A stretch of DNA of 64,000 nt, from assembly GCF_037044555.1 (NCBI RefSeq), contig NZ_CP146275.1, positions 1,034,501 to 1,098,500 of the forward strand, given 5' to 3'. Positions 38,488 through 46,832 of the stretch are shown in pieces; positions within the stretch are counted from its first letter, which is position 1; every line of letters starts with the position of its first letter. The stretch comes from Pelagibacterium nitratireducens (lineage in GTDB: Bacteria; Pseudomonadota; Alphaproteobacteria; Rhizobiales; Devosiaceae). The notes beneath the pieces are model-generated. The model saw only the letters and a list, made by a program, of their open reading frames with translations, was not told the origin of the DNA and ran no database searches. Made by a program: the position numbers and the translations under genes.

Positions 38488-39429
38488 TTAGGGCAGGCGC
38501 GCAATGCGGTCGGTCAGAAGCGCATAGAACGCGTCGGAATCGCCGGACCGGATGAAGGTGGCGTTGCGCGGGCGATCGGTGACGTGCCAGTAGTCGGCGA
38601 CGGTCATGCCGCGCGTCAAGGGACTGCCGCATTCGATCTCGACGTTGCACAGCCGGCCCGAAAACATGTCCGGGGCAATCATATAGGCCGTGACGCAGGG
38701 GTCGTGGAGCGGCGCGCCGGGCCAGCCGTATTTCTCCAGATCGAAGCGCTCGGAAAAACCAAGCATTGCGGCCACCGCGTCGCCGGACCGGTTGCCGATG
38801 GCCCTGAAGGCTTCGATCCGTTCGGGGGTGCCGATCATCTGGTGGGTGACATCGAGCGGCATCATGGTGATCGGGGCGCCGCATTTGAGCACTGTCTGGG
38901 CAGCTTCGGGATCGACATAGATATTGAATTCGGCGGCCGGGGTTATGTTGCCGACCTCGAAATAGGCGCCGCCCATCAAAACGATTTCCTCGATGCGGGC
39001 TGCGATATCGGGGGCCTTGACCAGCGCCATTGCAATATTGGTCAGCGGGCCGAGCGCGCACAGAGTGATGGTTTTTTCCGGTTCGCGGCGGATCGTATCG
39101 ATGATGAAATCGACCCCGTGCCTGGCCTCGAGCCGAAGCTTGGGTTCGGGCAGGTCGGGGCCATCGAGACCGGTCTGGCCGTGGACATGTTCGGCCGTGA
39201 TCAACTCGCGCATGAAGGGGCGTGCGCAGCCGGCATAAACGGGAACGTCACGCCGCCCGGAGAGTTCGACCACCTTGAGGGCGTTCTTGGCATTCTGGGC
39301 GAGGCCCACATTGCCCGCCACGGCCACGATTCCGAGCGTTTCGATCTCCTCAGGACTGGCCAGCGCCAGAAGGATTGCGACGGCGTCGTCCTGGCCGGGG
39401 TCGGTATCGATGATGATCTTGCGTGCCAA
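38488..39429 (-). CDS. Inosine/uridine-preferring nucleoside hydrolase
   Basis: This 313-aa protein cleaves the N-glycosidic bond of ribonucleosides to ribose and base. The N-terminal calcium-site motif DTDPGQDDAVA is complete. IVLMGGAYFEVGNITPAAEFNIYVDPEAA (given as adjacent pieces) holds the substrate-binding Asn/Glu set, and GAPLHDPCVTAYMI carries the C-terminal His-Asp. Substrate preference cannot be read reliably. Its place beside pyrimidine and purine catabolic genes, and upstream in logic of the base-degrading pathways, fits nucleoside scavenging. Confidence 0.92.
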   Translation of the reverse strand: MARKIIIDTDPGQDDAVAILLALASPEEIETLGIVAVAGNVGLAQNAKNALKVVELSGRRDVPVYAGCARPFMRELITAEHVHGQTGLDGPDLPEPKLRLEARHGVDFIIDTIRREPEKTITLCALGPLTNIAMALVKAPDIAARIEEIVLMGGAYFEVGNITPAAEFNIYVDPEAAQTVLKCGAPITMMPLDVTHQMIGTPERIEAFRAIGNRSGDAVAAMLGFSERFDLEKYGWPGAPLHDPCVTAYMIAPDMFSGRLCNVEIECGSPLTRGMTVADYWHVTDRPRNATFIRSGDSDAFYALLTDRIARLP

Positions 39430-39532
39430 TGGAAGGCCTCCGTATCGTTTGCGGCGCGATCCTAGTGATGGTGGGGGAAAAGGGAAGGGGGACCATGTGG
39501 CCCTTAAACATGAAATGCGCAGTCAGCTTTTC

Positions 39533-39561
39533 TTGACATAGTTTAGAATTGTTATAATCTT
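39533..39561 (+). promoter_or_regulatory. rirA promoter with overlapping Irr-type ICE-like box
   Basis: TTGACA (39533-39538) is followed by TAATCT at 39556-39561 (spacer 17) or TATAAT at 39553-39558 (spacer 14). Embedded between them is TTTAGAATTGTTATAAT (39542-39558). It matches the Irr iron-control element TTTAGAA-n3-TTCTAAA as I remember it, with two mismatches in the right arm. An iron regulator bound here would directly cover the polymerase site of rirA. Confidence 0.6.
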
Positions 39562-39643
39562 TGACCTCGACGCACGAAGCGATAATGTGCGTCCTGTTCA
39601 AGATTCCCCGGCGCTTTGGCGCTTCAATGACAGGGCATGACCG

Positions 39644-40099
39644 ATGAGACTGACCCGACAGACAAGCTATGCCGTTCGGACGCTGATGTATTGCGCCATC
39701 AACGCGCCCGATCTTTCGCGCGTGGCCGATATCGCCAAGGCCTATGGCATTTCGGAATTGTTTCTGTTCAAGCTCATCAAGCCCCTTGTCGAAAACGACA
39801 TCCTCGAGACCGTGCGGGGCCGGCATGGTGGTGTACGCCTTGCGCGTCCTGCTGCCGACATCACGTTGCTTGACGTCATTTCCCTGACCGAAGAAAATTT
39901 TGCCCTGGCTGAATGTTTCGAAGGCGGGGAAACCAGTTGTCCGCTGGTCGGTGGATGCGAACTCAATGGCGCCCTGCACGAGGCGCTCGAAGCGTTCTTT
40001 GCCGTTCTGCGCTCCTACACGATCGCCGATCTCACCGACAAGCGCCGCGCCATGCGCTCGCGTCTGGGCATCGAGATGTTGGGCCTGGAACTGAATTAA
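39644..40099 (+). CDS. rirA: Rrf2-family iron-responsive regulator RirA
   Basis: This 151-aa protein has an N-terminal winged helix (RLTRQTSYAVRTLMYCAINA, then AKAYGISELFLFKLIKPL). Three cysteines C91, C99 and C105 (CFEGGETSCPLVGGC) bind an Fe-S cluster in this family. Positions and spacing match rhizobial RirA as I remember it, as do FLFK and the C-terminal ALEAFFAVLRSYTIADL. RirA represses iron-uptake genes when its cluster is intact under iron sufficiency. No iron-transport gene lies next to it, so it is a stand-alone global regulator. Other Rrf2 proteins (IscR, NsrR) differ in cysteine spacing. Confidence 0.9.
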   Translation: MRLTRQTSYAVRTLMYCAINAPDLSRVADIAKAYGISELFLFKLIKPLVENDILETVRGRHGGVRLARPAADITLLDVISLTEENFALAECFEGGETSCPLVGGCELNGALHEALEAFFAVLRSYTIADLTDKRRAMRSRLGIEMLGLELN

Positions 40100-40159
40100 C
40101 CTTTTTTCTCGCAGGCCGCCTTTGCCGGCAGAAAATTTCCAAGCTATAAAAATATGATC

Positions 40160-40188
40160 TTTACAGTCATGTTTTTATGCGCTAGATA
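40160..40188 (+). promoter_or_regulatory. Sigma70-like promoter for an intergenic small RNA
   Basis: TTTACA (40160-40165), an exact 17-bp spacer and TAGATA (40183-40188) lie 60 bp past the rirA stop. No open reading frame follows; a strong terminator comes 30-70 bp later. The upstream AT-rich tract (TATAAAAATATGATC) could act as an UP element. Confidence 0.6.
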
Positions 40189-40194
40189 CGGTCC

Positions 40195-40260
40195 TGCAGG
40201 AGTGAGGCCTGCCCCTTGACCCTGTATGCGGAGCGCCAAAGCCGCATACAGGGTCTTTTT
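40195..40260 (+). ncRNA. Candidate small RNA, about 66 nt, between rirA and rutR
   Basis: The predicted start is 7 nt after the -10 box and the end is the terminator U-tract at 40260. The transcript would fold into a small 5' stem (GCAGG / CCTGC around the purine-rich loop AGTGAGG) and a long terminator stem. It has no start codon with a ribosome-binding site. The purine-rich loop resembles a Shine-Dalgarno sequence and could pair with pyrimidine-rich RNA. A leftover terminator of rirA is the alternative, but it would sit 120 bp after the stop and leaves the good promoter unexplained. Confidence 0.5.
40218..40260 (+). terminator. Strong intrinsic terminator (14-bp stem plus U-run)
   Basis: GACCCTGTATGCGG and CCGCATACAGGGTC are a perfect 14-bp inverted repeat with a 10-nt loop, followed directly by TTTTT. 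It works on the plus strand only. It would end the candidate small RNA and any rirA readthrough before the convergent rutR gene. Confidence 0.88.
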
Positions 40261-40295
40261 CATGTCATCTCGGAGTGTGGTTGCCGGAGACCAGC

Positions 40296-40940
40296 TCAGC
40301 GTTTGTTGTGCGGCGTGAGCCCGTGCAGGAACAACTGGTCGAGAAAGCGCGCGGCATCCTCGAATCGTCCCTCGCCGCCGCGTTCGCGGCCGAGGACGGC
40401 TTTCACCTGGATATCGAAATCGGCGTAGTGCTGGGTGGTGGCCCAGATGGAAAAGATCAGGTGATAGGGGTCGGCCTTGGCGATCTTGCCTTCGGCCATC
40501 CAACCCCTGATGATCTTGACCTTCTCATCGACGAGGTCTTTGAGGTCGGTGTGCAGGATGTCGTAAAATCCCGGCGCGCCGCGCAGCATTTCATTGGCGA
40601 ACAGGCGGCTCTCGCGGGGAAAATCGCGGCTCATCTCCAGCTTGCGGCGAATATAGGACTGGATCTCGGGCAGGGGGTCGCCCTTGGGGTCCATTTCCCG
40701 CAACGGTTCGAGCCAGGTGTCGAGAATGCGCGCCAGCAGCGGGGCGTGAATGTCTTCCTTGGATTTGAAATAATAGAGCAGATTGGGCTTGCTCATGCCC
40801 GCCGCCTCGGCAATCTGGTCGATGGTCGAGCCGCGGAAACCGAACTGGGAAAAGACGTCGAGCGCGGCCTCGAGGATGACTTCCTGCTTTTCGCGCTGGA
40901 TCCGGGTTATGGGCCGCGGCGTCTCTGCATCGGTGGTCAT
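40296..40940 (-). CDS. rutR: TetR-family pyrimidine-utilisation regulator (RutR-like)
   Basis: This 214-aa protein has a TetR HTH at about residues 18-62 (ALDVFSQFGFRGSTIDQIAEAAGMSKPNLLYYFKSKEDI, given in pieces) and a C-terminal TetR_C_13-type ligand domain. NLLYYFKSKEDIHAPLLARIL, the LEMSRDFPRESRLFANEMLRG segment and the late WATTQHYADFDIQV match RutR, which senses uracil and thymine in E. coli. The divergent operon encodes the reductive pyrimidine pathway and has a RutR-like operator over its transcription start. The start is the ATG at 40940 with GGGAGG upstream. Confidence 0.85.
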   Translation of the reverse strand: MTTDAETPRPITRIQREKQEVILEAALDVFSQFGFRGSTIDQIAEAAGMSKPNLLYYFKSKEDIHAPLLARILDTWLEPLREMDPKGDPLPEIQSYIRRKLEMSRDFPRESRLFANEMLRGAPGFYDILHTDLKDLVDEKVKIIRGWMAEGKIAKADPYHLIFSIWATTQHYADFDIQVKAVLGRERGGEGRFEDAARFLDQLFLHGLTPHNKR

Positions 40941-41037
40941 TTTCGGCTGCTGCCTCCCATAAAGAATCCCGGAGCCGGAATCCCGAACCGGTCCGGGGCC
41001 ATTTCCATAACCCAAGCGGGTCTGGAAATTATACCCC

Positions 41038-41065
41038 TTGAACCTTGCATTGAGAGTGCTAGAAT
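41038..41065 (+). promoter_or_regulatory. Sigma70-like promoter of the pyrimidine catabolism operon
   Basis: TTGAAC (41038-41043), a 16-bp spacer and TAGAAT (41060-41065) give a good promoter 85 bp upstream of the first gene. Transcription would start near 41072, inside the RutR-like operator that begins at the next base. Confidence 0.6.
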
Positions 41066-41096
41066 TTTTCCAATCGGTCAAAAAAATTCTGACCGA
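41066..41096. promoter_or_regulatory. RutR-like operator over the pyrimidine operon start site
   Basis: On the minus strand 41066-41081 reads TTGACCGATTGGAAAA, matching the E. coli RutR consensus TTGACCA-n2-TGGTCAA at 11 of 14 fixed positions. A second arm TGACCGA at 41090-41096 forms an inverted repeat with TCGGTCA at 41074-41080. The element directly follows the -10 box, ideal for repression. RutR binding is inferred. Confidence 0.6.
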
Positions 41097-41149
41097 AATC
41101 AACAGCCGGCCGCCGGAAATATCCCGGAAGCGTCGGAGAGGGAACATTC

Positions 41150-42478
41150 ATGTCGCAGGGCGCTCCGTCCATCCCCAATGATCTCAATGCCTTCTGGATG
41201 CCGTTCACGGCCAACCGGCAGTTCAAGAAAAACCCGCGCATGTTCGTGGGCGCCAGGGACATGCGCTATAGAACCGCCGATGGGCGGGACGTGCTCGACG
41301 GCACCGCTGGCCTTTGGTGCGTCAACGCCGGTCACTGCCGGCCGCTGATCACCGAGGCCATCGCCAACCAGGCGGCCGAACTCGATTACGCTCCGGCCTT
41401 CCAGATGGGCCATCCCAAGGCGTTCGAGCTTGCCAACAGGCTGGTCGATCTGGCGCCCGACGGGCTCGACCACGTGCTGTTCACCAATTCGGGGTCCGAA
41501 TCGGTTGAAACGGCGCTCAAGGTCGCGCTGGCCTATCAGAAGTCCATCGGGCAGGGCTCGCGCACACGGCTGATCGGGCGGGAACGCGGCTATCACGGGG
41601 TCAATTTCGGCGGCATTTCGGTGGGCGGGATCGTTGCCAACCGCAAGATGTTCGGCACGCTTCTGACCGGCGTCGATCATCTGCCTCATACACATTTGCC
41701 GGCAAAGAACGCCTTTTCGCGCGGTGAGCCCCAGCATGGGGTGGAACTGGCCGAGGAACTGGAGCGTATCGTTACGCTCCATGACGCTTCGACGATCGCT
41801 GCAGTGATCGTCGAGCCGGTGGCGGGGTCTACGGGGGTTCTGATCCCGCCACCGGGGTATCTCAAGCGCCTGCGCGAAATCTGCGACAAGCACGGCATAT
41901 TGCTGATCTTTGATGAGGTCATCACCGGATACGGACGGCTGGGAGCCCCGTTCGGCGCCGATTATTTCGGTGTAACTCCCGATATCATGGTCACCGCCAA
42001 AGGGCTGACCAATGGCGTCATTCCCATGGGCGCGGTGTTCACGTCGTCGAAAATCCATGACGCGTTCATGACCGGGCCCGAGCACCTGATCGAATTTTTC
42101 CACGGCTATACCTATTCGGGCAATCCGATCGCCTCGGCGGCAGGGCTGGCGACGCTGGAGACCTACAAGCAGGAAGGCTTGCTGACCCGGGGCGCTGAGC
42201 TCGGACCCTATTTCGAGGATGCGCTGCATTCGCTTAAGGGTGCCCCGCATGTGATCGACGTGCGCAATATCGGGCTGGTGGGGGCAATCGAGCTCGAACC
42301 GATTGCCGGCGAGCCGACAAAACGCGCGTTTTCAGCTTTCGTGAAGGCCTACGAAAAAGGCGTTCTGATCCGCACGACGGGCGATATCATCGCGCTTTCG
42401 CCGCCGCTGATCGTGGAAAAACAACACATCGACCAAATCGTCGATACCATTCGCACGGTCCTCGGGGAGGTGGATTGA
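41150..42478 (+). CDS. Omega-amino acid (beta-alanine):pyruvate aminotransferase, class III
   Basis: This 442-aa fold-type I class III aminotransferase has FTNSGSESVETALKVALAYQ for the PLP phosphate, D255 in LLIFDEVITGYGRLG and the Schiff-base lysine K284 in VTAKGLTNGVIPMG. The N-terminal LNAFWMPFTANRQFKKNPR is characteristic of beta-alanine:pyruvate transaminases. It would convert beta-alanine or 3-aminoisobutyrate (end products of uracil and thymine reduction) into malonate or methylmalonate semialdehyde, the substrate of the next enzyme. First gene of the pyrimidine operon; 3-bp gap to the dehydrogenase. Confidence 0.92.
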   Translation: MSQGAPSIPNDLNAFWMPFTANRQFKKNPRMFVGARDMRYRTADGRDVLDGTAGLWCVNAGHCRPLITEAIANQAAELDYAPAFQMGHPKAFELANRLVDLAPDGLDHVLFTNSGSESVETALKVALAYQKSIGQGSRTRLIGRERGYHGVNFGGISVGGIVANRKMFGTLLTGVDHLPHTHLPAKNAFSRGEPQHGVELAEELERIVTLHDASTIAAVIVEPVAGSTGVLIPPPGYLKRLREICDKHGILLIFDEVITGYGRLGAPFGADYFGVTPDIMVTAKGLTNGVIPMGAVFTSSKIHDAFMTGPEHLIEFFHGYTYSGNPIASAAGLATLETYKQEGLLTRGAELGPYFEDALHSLKGAPHVIDVRNIGLVGAIELEPIAGEPTKRAFSAFVKAYEKGVLIRTTGDIIALSPPLIVEKQHIDQIVDTIRTVLGEVD

Positions 42479-42481
42479 GCT

Positions 42482-43975
42482 ATGCAGACCATTGAAAACG
42501 CCATAGGCGGCAAACGTGTCGCGTCGTCCTCGACGCGCAAGTCGGCTGTCTATAATCCGGCCACCGGCGAGCAGATCGCCGAGCTGCCGCTGTCGACCAC
42601 AGCCGAGATCGATCAGGCCGTGGCATCGGCAAAAGCCGCGCAACCGGCCTGGGGTGCCACGCCGCCGCTCAAGCGGGCGCGGGTGATGTTTCGGTTCAAG
42701 GAACTGCTCGACAAACACGCAGCCGATATCGCGCGGGAAATCTCGCGCGAGCACGGCAAGACCCATGACGATGCGTTGGGCGAAGTGCAGCGCGGCATCG
42801 AGTGCGTGGAATATGCCTGCGGCATTCCCGAGCTATTGAAGGGGACGTTCACCCGCAATGTCGGCCCGGCCATCGATGCCTATGCCGACCGCCAGCCTTT
42901 GGGCGTGGTGGCAGGGATAACCCCGTTCAACTTTCCGGCCATGGTGCCGATGTGGATGTATCCTTCGGCCATTGCCTGCGGCAATACCTTCATACTCAAG
43001 CCCTCCGAGCGCGATCCCTCGGCGCCGATGCTGGCCTGGAACCTGTTCATGGAGGCCGGGCTGCCAGAGGGGGTGCTCAATATCGTCCATGGCGACAAGG
43101 AAGCCGTCGATCACATTTTAGACCATCCCGACATCAAGGCGGTGAGCTTTGTGGGCTCCACCCCGATCGCCGAATATGTCTATCAACGTGGCACGAAAGC
43201 CGGAAAACGCGTTCAGGCGCTGGGCGGCGCGAAAAACCACATGGTGATCCTCCCCGATGCGGATCTGGACCAGGCAGCCGATGCTCTGATGGGTGCCGGG
43301 TACGGATCCGCTGGGGAGCGCTGCATGGCGATTTCGGTGGCCGTGCCGGTGGGCGAAAAGACAGCCGATGCGCTGATCGAAAGGCTCAAGCCGCGCGTCG
43401 AGAGCCTGAAAATCGGCCCGGCGACCGACAAGGACGCCGAGATGGGTCCTCTTGTGACAGCCATGCACCGCGACAAGGTTGTCGGCTATATCGACAAGGG
43501 GGTCGCCGAAGGCGCCGAGCTTGTGGTCGACGGACGCGGGTTCAAGCTGCAGGGCTATGAGGACGGTTATTATGTCGGCGGCACGCTGTTTGACCGCGTG
43601 ACGCCGGAAATGACCATCTACAAGGAGGAGATTTTCGGCCCGGTCCTCTCCGTCGTTCGCGCGCCCGATTATGGTGACGCGGTCAGGATGATCAACGAAC
43701 ACGAATACGGAAACGGCGTTGCGATCTTCACCCGCGACGGCGACGCGGCGCGCGACTTCGCCGACCGGATCGAGGTTGGTATGGTGGGCGTCAACGTCCC
43801 CATTCCCGTGCCCGTGGCATACCATTCATTCGGCGGCTGGAAGCGGTCCTTGTTCGGGGATCACTCGATCTACGGCCCCGAGGGCGTGCATTTTTACACG
43901 CGGCTGAAAACGGTCACGACACGCTGGCCGGCTGGCATCAAATCGGGCGCGCAATTTACATTTCCAACCCTCTGA
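42482..43975 (+). CDS. mmsA: CoA-acylating (methyl)malonate-semialdehyde dehydrogenase
   Basis: This 497-aa aldehyde dehydrogenase has catalytic Cys C281 in [11 protein letters not shown]. The usual general-base Glu motif is replaced by [15 protein letters not shown], the hallmark of the CoA-acylating MmsA/IolA group. [16 protein letters not shown] is also diagnostic. It turns malonate or methylmalonate semialdehyde from the preceding aminotransferase into acetyl-CoA or propionyl-CoA. The start is supported by GGGGAGG. Gene order (aminotransferase, dehydrogenase, then ring-opening enzymes) is the common reductive pyrimidine arrangement in alphaproteobacteria. Confidence 0.94.
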   Translation: MQTIENAIGGKRVASSSTRKSAVYNPATGEQIAELPLSTTAEIDQAVASAKAAQPAWGATPPLKRARVMFRFKELLDKHAADIAREISREHGKTHDDALGEVQRGIECVEYACGIPELLKGTFTRNVGPAIDAYADRQPLGVVAGITPFNFPAMVPMWMYPSAIACGNTFILKPSERDPSAPMLAWNLFMEAGLPEGVLNIVHGDKEAVDHILDHPDIKAVSFVGSTPIAEYVYQRGTKAGKRVQALGGAKNHMVILPDADLDQAADALMGAGYGSAGERCMAISVAVPVGEKTADALIERLKPRVESLKIGPATDKDAEMGPLVTAMHRDKVVGYIDKGVAEGAELVVDGRGFKLQGYEDGYYVGGTLFDRVTPEMTIYKEEIFGPVLSVVRAPDYGDAVRMINEHEYGNGVAIFTRDGDAARDFADRIEVGMVGVNVPIPVPVAYHSFGGWKRSLFGDHSIYGPEGVHFYTRLKTVTTRWPAGIKSGAQFTFPTL

Positions 43976-44000
43976 TATTTCAAAGACGGGAGCAAAGAGC

Positions 44001-45251
44001 ATGGCGACACTCGGAGACAATCTAAAGGTCAACGGCGACAGGCTCTGGGCCTCCATAATGGAAATGGCCAGGATCGGCCCGGGTGTGGCCGGTGGCAACA
44101 ATCGTCAGACGCTGACCGATGCCGATAAGGTTGGGCGCGAGCTGTTTCAGCGCTGGTGCGACGAGGCGGGGCTCGAAATGGGCGTCGACAAGATGGGCAC
44201 CATGTTTGCCCGCCGCGAAGGCACCGACCCCGACGCGCTGCCGGTCTATGTCGGCAGCCACCTCGATACCCAGCCAACCGGCGGGAAATATGATGGCGTC
44301 CTTGGTGTGCTGGGCGGGCTGGAATTGATCCGCACGCTCAATGATCTCGATATCAAGACCAGGCATCCCATCGTTGTGACCAACTGGACCAACGAAGAGG
44401 GCACCCGTTTTGCGCCCGCCATGCTCGCTTCGGGCGTTTTCGCGGGGGTGCATGAGCTCGATTGGGCCTATGACCGGGTCGATGCCAAGGGGCTCAAATT
44501 CGGCGACGAGCTCAAGCGCATCGGCTGGGTCGGTGACGAAGAGGTCGGCACGCGCAAGATGAAGGCATTTTTCGAGCTTCATATCGAACAGGGTCCGATC
44601 CTTGAAGCCGAAGGCAAGGATATCGGCGTCGTCACCCACGGGCAGGGGCTCTGGTGGTTGCAGGTGACGCTGACCGGCAAGGACGCCCATACCGGCTCGA
44701 CCCCGATGCCGATGCGCAAGAATGCCGGGCTGGGCATGGCGCGCATGACCGAACTGGTTCACCAGATCGCCATGAGCCATCAGCCCGAAGCGGTGGGCGC
44801 CATCGGCCATTGCGATGTCTATCCCAATTCGCGCAACGTCATTCCCGGCAAGGTGGTGTTCACTATCGATTTCCGCACGCCGCATCAGGAGGTGCTCGAC
44901 GCGATGAAGGCGCGGTTCGAGGCCGAAGCGCCCAAGATCGCCGAAGAGTTGGGTTTGGGCATGGAGATCGAGGTGGCCGGTCATTTCGACCCCGTCACTT
45001 TCGATGAGGGCTGCGTCACCGCCGTCCGCAACGCCGCCGAACGGCTCGGCTATTCGCACCGCGATATCGTCTCGGGCGCCGGGCACGACGCGTGCTGGAT
45101 CAACAAGCTCTATCCGACCGCCATGGTCATGTGTCCATGCGTGGACGGGCTGAGCCACAACGAGGCCGAGGACATTTCAAAGGAATGGGCCACCGCCGGC
45201 GCCGACGTGCTGATGCATGCGGTGGTCGAGACGGCGGAGATCGTCGACTAG
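44001..45251 (+). CDS. N-carbamoyl-beta-alanine amidohydrolase (beta-ureidopropionase), M20 family
   Basis: This 416-aa zinc amidohydrolase is of the M20/AtzC-HyuC group. Metal-binding YVGSHLDTQPTGGKYDGVLG, NWTNEEGTRFAPAML, the dimerisation-domain GKDAHTGSTPMPMRKNAG and GAGHDACWINKLYPTAMVMCP are all complete. It hydrolyses N-carbamoyl-beta-alanine (or the isobutyrate analogue) to the beta-amino acid, ammonia and CO2. Allantoate amidohydrolase is the closest alternative, and a purine locus lies 13 kb away. Position between the dehydrogenase and dihydropyrimidinase strongly favours the pyrimidine role. Confidence 0.9.
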   Translation: MATLGDNLKVNGDRLWASIMEMARIGPGVAGGNNRQTLTDADKVGRELFQRWCDEAGLEMGVDKMGTMFARREGTDPDALPVYVGSHLDTQPTGGKYDGVLGVLGGLELIRTLNDLDIKTRHPIVVTNWTNEEGTRFAPAMLASGVFAGVHELDWAYDRVDAKGLKFGDELKRIGWVGDEEVGTRKMKAFFELHIEQGPILEAEGKDIGVVTHGQGLWWLQVTLTGKDAHTGSTPMPMRKNAGLGMARMTELVHQIAMSHQPEAVGAIGHCDVYPNSRNVIPGKVVFTIDFRTPHQEVLDAMKARFEAEAPKIAEELGLGMEIEVAGHFDPVTFDEGCVTAVRNAAERLGYSHRDIVSGAGHDACWINKLYPTAMVMCPCVDGLSHNEAEDISKEWATAGADVLMHAVVETAEIVD

Positions 45252-45323
45252 CCGGACAGAACAAAGCCCTGGTGCGCGCACGGCAAATGCGCGCCCGCGG
45301 CCGATCAGACAAGGGGAAACATC

Positions 45324-46778
45324 ATGAGCACAGTCATCAAGAACGGCACAATCGTCACCGCCGATCTGACCTATAAGGCCGATATCAGGATCGAGGGCGA
45401 GACCATCGTCGAGATCGGGCCGGACCTTTCCGGCGATAGCGTGCTCGATGCCTCGGGGTGCTATGTGATGCCCGGCGGTATCGATCCGCATGTGCATTTG
45501 GAAATGCCCTTTATGGGCACCTATTCAACCGACGATTTCGAATCCGGCACGCGCGCCGCGCTGGCGGGCGGGACGACGATGGTTGTCGATTTCTGCCTGC
45601 CCAGCCCCGGCCAGTCGCTGCTCGAAGCGCTGCAGCGTTGGGACAACAAATCGGGCCGCGCCCATTGCGATTATTCCTATCACATGGCGATCACCTGGTG
45701 GAGCGAGCAGGTGTTTGATGAGATGGAAACTGTCGTTAAGGAAAAGGGCATAAACACCTTCAAGCATTTCATGGCGTACAAAGGCGCGCTCATGGTGCAG
45801 GATGACGAGATGTATGCCTCGTTCCAGCGTTGCGCCGAGCTTGGCGCCATGCCGCTGGTGCATGCGGAAAACGGCGATGTGGTCGCCGATCTCTCGGCCC
45901 GGCTGCTGGCCGAAGGCAATAACGGGCCCGAGGGCCATGCCTATTCACGTCCGCCGCAGGTCGAGGGCGAAGCCACCAATCGGGCGATCATGATTGCCGA
46001 CATGGCCGGGGTGCCGCTCTATGTGGTTCACACGAGTTGCGAGGAAAGCCACGAGGCGATCCGAAGGGCGCGTCAGCAGGGCACGCGGGTCTATGGCGAA
46101 CCCCTGATCCAGCATCTGACCCTCGATGACTCCGAGTATTTCGACAAGGATTGGGACCACGCCGCCCGCCGTGTCATGAGCCCGCCATTCCGCAACAAGA
46201 CCCACCAGGATTCGCTGTGGGCCGGGCTGCAGTCGGGCTCGCTGCAGGTCGTCGCCACCGATCATTGCGCCTTTACCACCGAGCAGAAGCGCACCGGGGT
46301 CGGTGATTTCACCAAGATCCCCAACGGCACGGGCGGGCTTGAAGATCGCATGCCGATGCTGTGGACCTATGGGGTGGCGACAGGGCGGCTGACCATGAAC
46401 GAATTCGTCGCCGTCACCTCGACCAACATCGCCAAGATCCTCAACGTCTATCCCAAAAAGGGCGCCATTCTTGTCGGTGCGGATGCCGATATCGTTGTGT
46501 GGGACCCCGAAAAGGAAAAGACCATTTCGGCCAAATCCCAGCAATCGGCCATCGACTACAACGTCTTTGAGGGCAAACACGTCAAGGGCCTGCCGCGCTA
46601 CACGCTGACGCGGGGCCGGGTGGCTGTCGAGGATGGCACCATCCAGCCCAAGGAAGGGCATGGCCAGTTCGTGGCCCGCGAGCCGTTCCAGGCTGTGAAC
46701 AAGGCGCTTTCGCAGTGGAAAGAACTGACCGCACCGCGCAAGGTGGAGCGGAGTGGCATACCTGCATCGGGCGTCTGA
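45324..46778 (+). CDS. hydA: Dihydropyrimidinase (D-hydantoinase family)
   Basis: This 484-aa amidohydrolase opens 5,6-dihydrouracil or dihydrothymine to the N-carbamoyl beta-amino acid. Binuclear metal motif PHVHLEMPFMGT (H56, H58), the carbamylated lysine (probably K153 in HFMAYKG), VHAENGD, VVHTSCEES and the Asp in VVATDHCAF are present. The length is normal. The start ATG has AAGGGGAAA. The preceding reductive step (dihydropyrimidine dehydrogenase) is not in this window. Confidence 0.94.
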   Translation: MSTVIKNGTIVTADLTYKADIRIEGETIVEIGPDLSGDSVLDASGCYVMPGGIDPHVHLEMPFMGTYSTDDFESGTRAALAGGTTMVVDFCLPSPGQSLLEALQRWDNKSGRAHCDYSYHMAITWWSEQVFDEMETVVKEKGINTFKHFMAYKGALMVQDDEMYASFQRCAELGAMPLVHAENGDVVADLSARLLAEGNNGPEGHAYSRPPQVEGEATNRAIMIADMAGVPLYVVHTSCEESHEAIRRARQQGTRVYGEPLIQHLTLDDSEYFDKDWDHAARRVMSPPFRNKTHQDSLWAGLQSGSLQVVATDHCAFTTEQKRTGVGDFTKIPNGTGGLEDRMPMLWTYGVATGRLTMNEFVAVTSTNIAKILNVYPKKGAILVGADADIVVWDPEKEKTISAKSQQSAIDYNVFEGKHVKGLPRYTLTRGRVAVEDGTIQPKEGHGQFVAREPFQAVNKALSQWKELTAPRKVERSGIPASGV

Positions 46779-46832
46779 GACCAAACGGCAAATTTGGAGT
46801 TGGGTGCAAATTCAAGGGGAATACAGGGTTTG

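Noticed and set aside
39561..39592. TTGACC ... GATAAT after the rirA ICE-like box as a second promoter
   Set aside because: The spacing is 14 nt and the region forms a small ACGCAC/GTGCGT hairpin; the upstream TTGACA promoter is better.
44001..45251. Allantoate amidohydrolase as identity of the M20 enzyme
   Set aside because: It is possible by family, but the gene lies inside the pyrimidine operon between its two partner enzymes, while the ureide genes are 13 kb away.
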